A model generated the notes under the pieces. It was not told the origin of the DNA. It made no database searches and saw only the letters and a list, made by a program, of their open reading frames with translations. Made by a program: the position numbers and the translations under genes. From UBA1046 sp012511325 (GTDB lineage: Bacteria; Bacillota; Clostridia; Saccharofermentanales; DTU023), in contig JBMNJZ010000001.1 of assembly GCA_050951925.1 (NCBI GenBank), forward strand, positions 1,302,001-1,366,000: a DNA stretch of 64,000 nt, read 5' to 3'. Below, one piece after another: positions 9,079 to 17,541 of the stretch (its first letter is position 1; each line of letters opens with the position of its first letter).

Positions 9079-10500
9079 ATGAGAAAATTATCTAAAGCTA
9101 AAGAATCAAAACGATTGGGGGATCGAAAACGAATTTGTTCACTCGGTCTGATAATGCTGTTGCTCGGACTGTCAATTGCTGTGCTTAATTCTGCCATTGT
9201 TGCTGCGCAGTTACCGTCACCTTCTGAGGAAGCCTTTAATCAGTCGCTGATTTACCGTAATTTTAAATTTGAGCACCAGCTCTTAGGAGTGGGAGTCTAT
9301 GACGCAAAATGGGAACAGTTTCTATATGGCGATCAGCTCGAAGCAGAGCTATCAGTTCCTAGCGTTTCCAGATTAGTATTACTTAGCCTGGTTGCTGAAC
9401 GTTTTAATCAGGATGACCTTATCTTTATCAGTAGTAGTGCTGCAGTTGCTGACCGCAATCTTGCTGCTCAGTCGCCGGACAATATCCTTTTATCCGGAGG
9501 TCAGCAATTCTCAGTCGAATATTTGGTATACCGCATGCTTTTTTATCACTCGGACGGCGCCGCAGTCGCCCTGCTGGAAGCCTTGGCCGCAAATGCCGGG
9601 GATGGCATCCGTCTGCTTAATCAACAAGCGGAGATAATGGGCTTGACCAGGACTAAAATATCTTCGATCAGATTGCATTCGCACAGCAATGATATTACTG
9701 ATACCCCCATGCCTCAGAATACAACAACTATCACTGATCTGATTAAAATCATGCTTAGTTATCGCAATATGCCCAAAGTACAAGCCTGGCTCAGCACGTA
9801 TGAAACTTTCCTGACAGTTAATTTCGATGGGCAGCGCCTATTATCTTTGCGCTCTCCAATATATCGTCTTTGGAGTCTGAGCGAAGGGCAAGTGAATCAG
9901 GCATTCAATGCACAAGATAGCAGTAGCCTGACCTTAACTGCCGGTACAACTAAAGAGGGTCATACTATCATTACCGCCTCTGTCGCCGCTAACAAGTCAA
10001 ATATGATACAGGATGTATTGCGATTGTACAGTGCAATCGATAACTATTACGAAGAAACACCTCTGGTCAGTAAAGGCGAGAAAATGGCTGGTCTGAAGGA
10101 ACGAGCGGAAAATGGTGATGTATTCGATCTGGTATACCTGGAAACAATCAATTATCTTCATCCGGAGGATGATCTCTTTCTGACTCAGGACATCGAGTAT
10201 CAGGGTAATCCACCCTATTTGCTGCCTTTGACTGCCGGCACAATCACCGGCAAAGCTGTTTTTTCGCTGAAGAATGGTATGAAAATTTCTGCTAATGTAG
10301 GACCGGATAGAGATATTCTATCTTCACGGTCTCAGGTAGCTCTTTTTCTGCGGAACCTTAGTGCGAATCTAAATCTGGCTCGGCTTCTCTTATTTTTAGT
10401 GATACTGTTAATTTTGTTTCTGAGTTTTGCTTTGCTGCGCAATCTACTGCGTATATTTTATTATTGGCGGGCAATAAGGGGTTCTAAACGTCACAACTAG
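9079..10500 (+). CDS. S11 (D-Ala-D-Ala carboxypeptidase)-like membrane protein, catalytic motifs degenerate
   Basis: A 473-residue protein with an N-terminal signal anchor (about 19-43), an external domain that follows the DacA/S11 penicillin-binding fold, and a C-terminal membrane helix (about 437-460) with a basic tail. All three active-site motifs are altered: SxxK appears as SVSR at 95-98, SxN as SDG in FYHSDGAAVALLE, and KTG as TAG in LTAGTTKEG. The fold assignment rests on the spacing and surroundings of these motifs and on the DacA-like beta domain after them. A GGGGA site precedes the ATG. It probably binds or scaffolds peptidoglycan instead of cleaving it; that is inference. Confidence 0.6.
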   Translation: MRKLSKAKESKRLGDRKRICSLGLIMLLLGLSIAVLNSAIVAAQLPSPSEEAFNQSLIYRNFKFEHQLLGVGVYDAKWEQFLYGDQLEAELSVPSVSRLVLLSLVAERFNQDDLIFISSSAAVADRNLAAQSPDNILLSGGQQFSVEYLVYRMLFYHSDGAAVALLEALAANAGDGIRLLNQQAEIMGLTRTKISSIRLHSHSNDITDTPMPQNTTTITDLIKIMLSYRNMPKVQAWLSTYETFLTVNFDGQRLLSLRSPIYRLWSLSEGQVNQAFNAQDSSSLTLTAGTTKEGHTIITASVAANKSNMIQDVLRLYSAIDNYYEETPLVSKGEKMAGLKERAENGDVFDLVYLETINYLHPEDDLFLTQDIEYQGNPPYLLPLTAGTITGKAVFSLKNGMKISANVGPDRDILSSRSQVALFLRNLSANLNLARLLLFLVILLILFLSFALLRNLLRIFYYWRAIRGSKRHN

Positions 10501-11024
10501 CTTCGCTTTTTAATGCGGTCCAACCAGAGCTGTGTGAGTCTACCCAGCAGATATGAAAATACCACAAAAATAATTTGCAGCAGAACTATTATAGCCGCCC
10601 ATAATGCCAAACCATCGAGACCTTTAGTATCAATTACAAGTCTGTCTATACCTACGATCCAAATAACTGCGACTAATAATATAGTCATGATCAGGTGCAG
10701 AAGCAATGAGGCAGGAATGCGCGGCAATTTAGACTGGAGCATTAAGAACAATAAGGGAAATAGGCCAAAAAAGGTCAAGAAACTAAGGCTTTTAATCACG
10801 CCGGGCCATAACAAAGCCAGGATCGCAACAGTCAGATAGACGGTGAAAGCAGCCTTCTTACCCCATTCCAGCCAGGAAATAACTACACATAAAGAACTGA
10901 TGGCTAAAATAAAAAAACGCCCTGTGGGCAAATAAGTCGATAAAATAATCATGATCCAGGCAAGCGCAGTCAGCATGCCGTTCATAGCAATCCGCTTCGC
11001 AAGATTTGTCTCAGTGTTGGCCAT
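10497..11024 (-). CDS. Polytopic membrane protein of unknown function
   Basis: About 175 residues with five or six predicted membrane helices (MLTALAWIMIILSTYLP, FILAISSLCVVISWL, FTVYLTVAILALLWPG, LSFLTFFGLFPLLFLM, LLLHLIMTILLVAVIWIVG, WAAIIVLLQIIFVVFSYLLG) and a basic C-terminus. I could not assign a family; size and layout recall small ECF-type substrate-binding components but no signature was seen. The start at 11024 (MANTETNLAKR) is preferred over 11084, because the longer version would run into the J-domain gene. It overlaps the convergent S11-like gene by 4 bp and follows the J-domain gene on the same strand. Confidence 0.65.
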   Translation of the reverse strand: MANTETNLAKRIAMNGMLTALAWIMIILSTYLPTGRFFILAISSLCVVISWLEWGKKAAFTVYLTVAILALLWPGVIKSLSFLTFFGLFPLLFLMLQSKLPRIPASLLLHLIMTILLVAVIWIVGIDRLVIDTKGLDGLALWAAIIVLLQIIFVVFSYLLGRLTQLWLDRIKKRS

Positions 11025-11050
11025 TATCCTATCTAAAGAGAATTCTGTCA

Positions 11051-11446
11051 CTACATGCAGGTGCAGAGATCTCCGCCCATACATTCACAGCAGCTGTCCG
11101 CACAGCAAAGACAGGCCAGATCATCACAACAACCGGACTGATTAGATCCATAGTAGGTCCGGCCGAAAGGATTATGTGGTTGACCTTGTTGCTGACCATA
11201 CCAGGAATTATAACCGCCTTGCTGTTGTGATTGGTGTCCAGCCTGCTGATTACCGGAAGTCAGGTCATCATATGCCTCATTTATTTCCTGCATTTTCTCT
11301 TGCGCCAGATGCTCAAGAGGATGATTTTTGTAGTGGTCCGGGTGGTATTTCTTTACTAACTCGCGATAGGCACGTTTAATTTCATCCTCGCTGGCGCCGG
11401 GACGAACACCTAATACATCATATGGATTCTTTTTTCTTGCAGCCAT
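11051..11446 (-). CDS. Short J-domain protein with cysteine-rich tail
   Basis: 131 residues. The N-terminal ~70 form a canonical J domain (NPYDVLGVRPGASEDEIKRA, then HPD in KYHPDHY), which would stimulate a DnaK ATPase. A Gln/Gly-rich linker follows, and the last ~26 residues hold ten cysteines (CCDDLACLCCADSCCECM then CTCM). There is no DnaJ zinc region or client-binding domain. The tail could bind metal, be lipid-modified or anchor the protein. A GGAGA site precedes the ATG. It lies 28 bp after the DUF5685-like gene, suggesting a two-gene unit in which the J domain recruits Hsp70 to the partner. Confidence 0.85.
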   Translation of the reverse strand: MAARKKNPYDVLGVRPGASEDEIKRAYRELVKKYHPDHYKNHPLEHLAQEKMQEINEAYDDLTSGNQQAGHQSQQQGGYNSWYGQQQGQPHNPFGRTYYGSNQSGCCDDLACLCCADSCCECMGGDLCTCM

Positions 11447-11474
11447 TTAATTCTCCGTCTTCAGTCCGGATAGA

Positions 11475-12326
11475 TCAAAGCTTAAGTAGCTTCTCCCCTC
11501 TCATAACAGTCTGTCTTACTGCGGGCAATCCTTTCACAATCACATTGTAAATAATTGTTCCGTCTCTTTCATATGGCAGTAGAGCAAAAATTCGATCAAG
11601 CTCGACTTCTTCAACAATTAGCATTGAATCCGCCTGTACCCTGGCAGCTTCAACAGCCAAGCCTGCAAACGGATTCCACTCATTATTATGTAGGTCTTTA
11701 TCCAAATCGTCAATCGCATCAATCAGATAAGCCCAGCAGCCTAGGCGAGCACCACCGATAGTAAGTGCCTGTACTATCTCATCCGGAAGAGCCGGTAGCA
11801 CCTGCTTTGCGCCTTCGGCAAATATTTTGGCTAAAATCGAGCCGAACTTTTCCGCTACGGCAGGATCCGGCGGGCCTGTTTCATCAGCCGCGAGCTCTTT
11901 GATGCCTGTGGAAATTGCCTCACCGAGTTCGGGATAGACAGACAGTATACGCTTTCCCGCTGAGGCAAAACCGCAGGAGAGCAATCTGCCTCTGATTTTC
12001 TTTTCATCAACAGCATCATCTTGCGCTTTCAGCCACGTCAGTAGCACGGCCATGTCGGCGGAAAAATTCAAGGCAACATGATCTCTGAGGATTGGTTTCT
12101 TCTTAAATGGATTAAGGACACATGTATCTTGTACAACTATTGCATCTTTAGCTGATAAGGCAAGTAATAACAGCGCCAAAAAAGTCAGATCATATGACAC
12201 CGCCAGACGGGGAATCTGTCCGTGGTTCTCAGAAATAGTTTTGCATATGCCGCAATAACAAGCTCTAAAGCGGGCAAATTCCCTCATCAGCAGTTCAGGT
12301 TTGTCTGGTCTGATATATCCGAACAT
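11475..12326 (-). CDS. DUF5685-like conserved protein
   Basis: 283 residues, starting MFGYIRPDKPELLMREF and containing an early CYCGICK cysteine motif (about residues 28-34), features I associate with the DUF5685 family of Clostridia. The rest is mostly helical, with conserved-looking acidic positions (AYLIDAIDDLDKDLHNNEWNPF) that resemble metal- or diphosphate-binding Asp-rich motifs of prenyltransferase-like folds; that resemblance is only suggestive. No signal peptide. It sits between glnS (12 bp upstream) and the J-domain gene (28 bp downstream), probably cotranscribed with both. Function unknown. Confidence 0.7.
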   Translation of the reverse strand: MFGYIRPDKPELLMREFARFRACYCGICKTISENHGQIPRLAVSYDLTFLALLLLALSAKDAIVVQDTCVLNPFKKKPILRDHVALNFSADMAVLLTWLKAQDDAVDEKKIRGRLLSCGFASAGKRILSVYPELGEAISTGIKELAADETGPPDPAVAEKFGSILAKIFAEGAKQVLPALPDEIVQALTIGGARLGCWAYLIDAIDDLDKDLHNNEWNPFAGLAVEAARVQADSMLIVEEVELDRIFALLPYERDGTIIYNVIVKGLPAVRQTVMRGEKLLKL

Positions 12327-12338
12327 TTACTTATCCGC

Positions 12339-14042
12339 TTAATCCGGTCTGTATGTTTCCTTGAGCGTAACTACTCTATTATAGATAGGTGCAGCAGCAG
12401 TGCTCAATTTTGAATCCTCCTTAAAATAACCAAGACGCATGAATTGGAAACCGGCTGGACTGTCCATAGTGCTAATTGCCGGCTCTAATTTGGCATGGGA
12501 GATAATGGTTATAGAATCCGGATTGATTAAATCTTTGTAATCAGCGTCATGCGCATCAGGATCAGGTACCGTAAACAATTTATCGTAGAGTCTGATCTCT
12601 GCATCCTGACAGTCTCGCTGGTTTACCCAATGAATGGTGCCTCTGACTTTAATACCGTCCGGCGCAACCCCACCCTTACTTTCAGGCAAGTATTCCGCTG
12701 TCACTTCACTGACTTGGCCGGACCCATCCAATTTATATCCGGTACAGCGAATTACATAGGCTGCTCGCAATCTGACCAGATTCCCGGGATATAGGCGGAA
12801 ATATTTCCGTGCGGGTTCAATCATAAAATCATCGCGCTCAATCCACAAATCGCGGGAGAAAGTAATATCATGACTGCCCTGCTCCGGGTAAAAGGGATGG
12901 TTATCAACAGTGAAACTCTCTTCCCTGCTGACCGGATAGTTCTCTATTGTTAACTTGATCGGATCCAGCACTGCCATCGCTCGCTGAGCTTTCTCGTTCA
13001 GATCTTCGCGTACACAAAATTCTAAAAAGTCAAATTCCACAGTCGACGGCACATTGGATATCCCATTGCGCTCATTGAATTTAAGTATCGCTTCCGGCGT
13101 ATAGCCTCTTCTTCTCATGCCGCACAAAGTAGGCAAGCGGGGGTCATCCCAACCATCAACTATTTCCTCTTCAACCAGAATCCGCAGTTTACGTTTGCTC
13201 ATGACCGTATAATTAATACCTAATCTGGCAAACTCCACCTGACGGGGTCTACCAGGCAAATCACAGTTATTTATGACCCAATCATAGAGTGGACGGTGGT
13301 CTACGAATTCTAAGGAACAAAGTGAATGGGTGATCCCTTCCATGGCATCTGATATCGGGTGGGAGAAGTCATACATCGGATAAATCAACCAATCATCTCC
13401 GGTGCGGTGATGAGTTTCCCTCATAATGCGATATAGTACGGGATCGCGTAGATTCATATTCCCTGAACTCATATCTATCTTGGCTCTTAGCGTCATGGCG
13501 CCATCAGGAAATTCTCCCGCTCGCATTCTGCGGAACAGATCTAAACTCTCCTGCGGGTCACGATCACGCCAAGGAGACGGTATACCGGGACTGGTCAATG
13601 TGCCGCGACTCTCACGCATTTCATCAGCTGACTGTTCACAAACATAGGCTAGATTGAGTTTGATCAGACGCTCTGCCTGACGATATGTCTCCTCAAAAAA
13701 ATCCGATGCATAGAAAAAACGATCATCCCAGTCATAGCCAAGCCACCGGATATCTTCCTGGATAGCATCTACATAGCTGGTATCCTCTTTGCTGGGGTTG
13801 GTATCATCCATTCTTAAATTACAGAGACCGCCATATTTCTCGGCCGTGCCGAAATCGATATAGATAGCTTTCGAGTGACCGATATGAAGATAACCATTTG
13901 GCTCAGGGGGAAAACGGGTATGGATTTTAAGGCCATAGTGTCTTCCGCCGGGAGCAAGATCCTGCTCAATAATATCGTGGATAAAATTTCCGCTCATTAG
14001 TGCAGTTTTATCATCTTTTTCATTGTTTAGATCTTTTGTCAT
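12339..14042 (-). CDS. glnS: Glutaminyl-tRNA synthetase
   Basis: Class I synthetase that charges tRNA-Gln directly. About 567 residues with the Gln/Glu-subfamily HIGH region PPEPNGYLHIGHSKA, the KMSKS loop as VMSKRKLR, and the GlnRS anticodon-binding beta-barrels (DFMIEPARKYFRLYPGNLVRLR). YGGLCNLRMDDTNPSKE matches GlnRS, not GluRS. Most Firmicutes lack GlnRS and make Gln-tRNA through GatCAB, so this is an acquired trait known from some Clostridia. ATG at 14042 is chosen for AAAGGA upstream; an ATG six codons earlier is possible. It lies directly downstream of gltX. Confidence 0.95.
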   Translation of the reverse strand: MTKDLNNEKDDKTALMSGNFIHDIIEQDLAPGGRHYGLKIHTRFPPEPNGYLHIGHSKAIYIDFGTAEKYGGLCNLRMDDTNPSKEDTSYVDAIQEDIRWLGYDWDDRFFYASDFFEETYRQAERLIKLNLAYVCEQSADEMRESRGTLTSPGIPSPWRDRDPQESLDLFRRMRAGEFPDGAMTLRAKIDMSSGNMNLRDPVLYRIMRETHHRTGDDWLIYPMYDFSHPISDAMEGITHSLCSLEFVDHRPLYDWVINNCDLPGRPRQVEFARLGINYTVMSKRKLRILVEEEIVDGWDDPRLPTLCGMRRRGYTPEAILKFNERNGISNVPSTVEFDFLEFCVREDLNEKAQRAMAVLDPIKLTIENYPVSREESFTVDNHPFYPEQGSHDITFSRDLWIERDDFMIEPARKYFRLYPGNLVRLRAAYVIRCTGYKLDGSGQVSEVTAEYLPESKGGVAPDGIKVRGTIHWVNQRDCQDAEIRLYDKLFTVPDPDAHDADYKDLINPDSITIISHAKLEPAISTMDSPAGFQFMRLGYFKEDSKLSTAAAPIYNRVVTLKETYRPD

Positions 14043-14090
14043 CTGTTTTTTCCTTTGCATGAATATTCATTCCAATATTTAGATTGGATA

Positions 14091-14120
14091 ATTATAGCAG
14101 AGTATTTCTAAAAAATACTC
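14091..14120 (-). promoter_or_regulatory. Hairpin and candidate -10 element between gltX and glnS
   Basis: An 8-bp inverted repeat GAGTATTT...AAATACTC (14100-14120) is followed on the minus strand by TATAAT (14096-14091). No good -35 was found, so a separate glnS promoter is possible but weakly supported. Confidence 0.3.
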
Positions 14121-14139
14121 CATAAAAAAATTTCTTTGC

Positions 14140-15585
14140 TTAATTATTTTGTTGCAGGAACACTAATGCCTGTTCCAGGCGCTGCATTGATTCAGCTTGG
14201 TCTAAAATCAACATCAGTTCTACAGCACCGCCCGGCGTAACTGAGCGACCGGACAGACTTGGTCGTATAGCTCCCATTACCTGACCGAGTTTATACCCGC
14301 TCTCCGCAACATATGCTTGAATAGCCGATAATATCTCATCATGCTCCCAAGTAGTGAGCTGACTGAGCTTGGGGATGAGATCTGTTAGTATGATCAAAGC
14401 CACTTCGGGCTGTAATTTAGAGCGTTTTTGTCGATACAGATCCAGATTCAGCGGATCAGCTGCAACAAAAAAGTCGATTTGTTCAGGGATATCCGATAAG
14501 CGAGTTATGCGGGGTTGTAATAGCGCAGCCAGAAGCGCGAGATTGTAATCCTGACTGCCTAATACCTGATCAATCAGTGGCTTGATCAGATCGGCAAAAT
14601 CCTGCGGTTGCATAGCACGCAGATATTGTTCGTTGAACCAGTCGAGCTTAGCCATCGAAAACACCGCCGGAGATTTACTAATGCCGGAAATGGAAAAGAC
14701 TTGTTCCAAATCCCGGAGTGAATATATCTCGCGGGTATCGTCTCCCGGTGACCAGCCTAAGAAAGCGATATAATTGATAATCGCTGCAGACAGATAGCCG
14801 TGATCAAGCAGTTCGGCAAAACTGGTAGCGCCATGACGCTTGGACAATTTACTGCCGTCCTCACCTAAAATTAAAGGCAAATGAACATAGACCGGAACCT
14901 CCCAGCCCAGGGCTTCATAGAGAAGATTATACTTTGGAGTTGATGAGAGGTATTCGGAACCACGAACTACATGGGTGATCCCCATAGTATAATCATCAAT
15001 TACATTGGCAAAATTATAAGTTGGGAAGCCGTCAGACTTAATAAGAATCTGATCTTCAAGCTCCTCATTAGCGACTGAAATTTCGCCAAACACCTCATCA
15101 CTAAAAGTTGTAAAACCGGTCAGAGGCATTTTCTGACGTATCGCATACGGCTCGCCGGCTGCCAGGCGAGCCGCGACTATCTCCTGCGGCAGATCACGAC
15201 AGTTGCGGTCATAACTGGCAAACTCCTGATCAGAAATTCGCTCCTTACCGCAGAAACAATAATATGCCTTACCCTTACTTACCAATTGCTCAGCATAGGG
15301 CAGATAACCTGATTTGCGTTCAGACTGTACATAGGGGGCATAGGGGCCTCCCATATCCGGTCCTTCATCATGATGCAGGCCGCAAGCCCTAAGCGTCTGA
15401 TAGATAACTTCGACTGATCCCTCAACTATTCTCTCCTGATCAGTATCTTCTATGCGCAAAATAAACTGACCGGAGTTTGACCTGGCAATTAGATACGCAT
15501 ACAAAGCGGAACGCAAATTACCAATATGCATAAATCCGGTCGGACTTGGAGCAAAGCGGGTGCGAACAGTTTTTGTTTTTGACAT
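14140..15585 (-). CDS. gltX: Glutamyl-tRNA synthetase
   Basis: Class I synthetase for tRNA-Glu, 481 residues, the usual bacterial length. The HIGH motif is APSPTGFMHIGNLRSALY and the KMSKS motif is KLSKRHGATSF; a zinc-type insert CFCGKERI lies near residue 110. The C-terminal half is the helical anticodon-binding domain. Start ATG at 15585 has GAGGAG upstream. With GlnRS encoded next door, this GluRS need only recognise tRNA-Glu; whether it is discriminating cannot be read from the sequence by eye. Confidence 0.97.
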   Translation of the reverse strand: MSKTKTVRTRFAPSPTGFMHIGNLRSALYAYLIARSNSGQFILRIEDTDQERIVEGSVEVIYQTLRACGLHHDEGPDMGGPYAPYVQSERKSGYLPYAEQLVSKGKAYYCFCGKERISDQEFASYDRNCRDLPQEIVAARLAAGEPYAIRQKMPLTGFTTFSDEVFGEISVANEELEDQILIKSDGFPTYNFANVIDDYTMGITHVVRGSEYLSSTPKYNLLYEALGWEVPVYVHLPLILGEDGSKLSKRHGATSFAELLDHGYLSAAIINYIAFLGWSPGDDTREIYSLRDLEQVFSISGISKSPAVFSMAKLDWFNEQYLRAMQPQDFADLIKPLIDQVLGSQDYNLALLAALLQPRITRLSDIPEQIDFFVAADPLNLDLYRQKRSKLQPEVALIILTDLIPKLSQLTTWEHDEILSAIQAYVAESGYKLGQVMGAIRPSLSGRSVTPGGAVELMLILDQAESMQRLEQALVFLQQNN

Positions 15586-15678
15586 CTTGATCTCCTCTTA
15601 TCAAGTCAAATGAGCACATCAATAGGATATGCCAAGAAATTTCTGTGCATATCCGGAGAACCCACAACAGAGCAGGTT

Positions 15679-17460
15679 CTAGTAATATTGAGCACGTTTT
15701 ATCTTTTTGGATGTATTTTTCTCAAATTCTTCGGTACGTATCTCTATTCTGCGCACTGCTTTATAGGCAACCATATTCTGGTTAACTTCTTTGACAACAT
15801 CTTCCAAACGAGCTCTTACTTCAGGTGAATCCAGCTCCTTGCCTTTTAACTCCTCGATCTGATCTATCTGTTCCCTGTCCGGGAAAATAATGGCTCTAAG
15901 CAGCATATGACCTTCTTCTTCTATAGCATGAACAACAACTTCTTTGATCAAGGGATTTTCCAGCAATAGAAATTCGATCTCTTCCGGGAAAATATTCTTG
16001 CCATTGCTGGCGACAATCACGTTTTGCTTGCGACCGGTGATGATGACAAAGGAATCTTCGTTGATATAACCTATGTCGCCGGTATGGAAGAACCCATCTG
16101 CATCAATCGCTTCGGCTGTCAGCCCGGGATTCTCATAATATCCCAGCATCACATTGTGGCCTTTACCAACGATCTCGCCATAGCCGTTTTCGTCCGGATT
16201 GATAATTTTCACTTCCACCCCGGGCAGCGGAAGACCCGCTGAACTGTCATTGTAATATTTATCTCTATTCAGAGCCAGGATCGGAGCACATTCCGTAAGT
16301 CCATAGCCTTGGAAACAGTGGATACCTAGATCTCGCAAATTGCTCAGCAAATCGGCCGAAACTGCGGCGCCGCCGACAATCAGAAAGCGCAAGTTAGGTC
16401 CGAGCAAGGCATGGATGTCTTTAAATATCTTTTTGCGGATATCAATGCCGATTTTCATTAAAAATCGAGATAGCTTAAGACCGAATTGAAATTTTCTCTT
16501 GACTTTAGGATCAGAATCAATTTTGCGCATGATGCCATTATAAATATTCTCCACAATCAGTGGCACCATAAGGACATATGCCGGCTTAACTTCTTTCAAG
16601 CTGGGCAGTATATGACGCAAACCGGGACAAATGGCAACCGTAGTACCCCGGTAGTATTCACACAGAAAGCCGCAAGTACATTCATAGGTATGGTGAATCG
16701 GCAGGATAGAAAGACATGTATCCTCCGGACCGATATAAACCATTGAACACATTCCCATCAAATTGGTACAGATATTGCGATGACTGAGCATGACTGCCTT
16801 GGCATTGGCTGTTGTTCCCGAAGTAAAAAGAATAATTCTCATTTCGTCAGGATCTATTTCAATTTCATCATAGCTGAGATTGCCCTTATTTCTAATCTCA
16901 TACCCACGCTCCAATTGATCCCAGAAATACAAACTACCCGTTCCTTCACCGGGAGGATCCATAGCAATTGTCACGGGTGGCAAATCATCTTTGATGGCAT
17001 CCAGAGTACCAAAAGCAATATCAGAATACACCAAAATATCAATCTTAGAACGCTTGATCATCATTTTGAGTTCTGCTGCAGGAAGCTCCTTATCCAGAGG
17101 GACAATAATTCCGGTACCGCACACTGTTGCAAGATATGTGATATACCATTCATATCGGGTTTCGCCAATTACACCAACGCGGACACCGGCAGGAAATTCT
17201 TGATGTAAATAGCTGCCGAAGGCTTCAAAATCATCCGCCGCCTTGGCAAAACCAATGGGCAGAAAGTCTTTCTCATCTTTACGCTTTTGTTTGAGCTCGG
17301 GATCGTGCGGACTTACTTTTCCGGCTGCCACCGGATCCTTGGTAAGGTAAGCATTATTGTACGAATAAAGCATCCTGCTTTGCTGCACCATGTCTTTGAG
17401 ATCACGGATCTTACGCACCTCATATAAGGGATAATTATATATTTTACTTTGTTTTTCCAT
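15679..17460 (-). CDS. Long-chain acyl-CoA ligase (AMP-binding)
   Basis: About 593 residues of the ANL adenylating superfamily, of the long-chain fatty acyl-CoA synthetase type. Motifs: the AMP/phosphate loop ILFTSGTTANAKAVMLSH, GYGLTECAPIL, the hinge region FFHTGDIGYINEDSFVIITG and a C-terminal lysine region ending NTSKKIKRAQYY. The reaction is fatty acid + ATP + CoA to acyl-CoA; the exact chain length cannot be inferred. No signal peptide or membrane helix. The start at 17460 (MEKQSKIYNY) has AGAGGAA upstream and is preferred over an ATG eight codons earlier. It follows the TPM-domain gene on the same strand. Confidence 0.88.
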   Translation of the reverse strand: MEKQSKIYNYPLYEVRKIRDLKDMVQQSRMLYSYNNAYLTKDPVAAGKVSPHDPELKQKRKDEKDFLPIGFAKAADDFEAFGSYLHQEFPAGVRVGVIGETRYEWYITYLATVCGTGIIVPLDKELPAAELKMMIKRSKIDILVYSDIAFGTLDAIKDDLPPVTIAMDPPGEGTGSLYFWDQLERGYEIRNKGNLSYDEIEIDPDEMRIILFTSGTTANAKAVMLSHRNICTNLMGMCSMVYIGPEDTCLSILPIHHTYECTCGFLCEYYRGTTVAICPGLRHILPSLKEVKPAYVLMVPLIVENIYNGIMRKIDSDPKVKRKFQFGLKLSRFLMKIGIDIRKKIFKDIHALLGPNLRFLIVGGAAVSADLLSNLRDLGIHCFQGYGLTECAPILALNRDKYYNDSSAGLPLPGVEVKIINPDENGYGEIVGKGHNVMLGYYENPGLTAEAIDADGFFHTGDIGYINEDSFVIITGRKQNVIVASNGKNIFPEEIEFLLLENPLIKEVVVHAIEEEGHMLLRAIIFPDREQIDQIEELKGKELDSPEVRARLEDVVKEVNQNMVAYKAVRRIEIRTEEFEKNTSKKIKRAQYY

Positions 17461-17541
17461 AGTTCCTCTCAATTTAAAATACATCTACACTCTAAATATA
17501 ATGGCCATACAATGACCGCACTCAGAAAACTACTAATAAAG

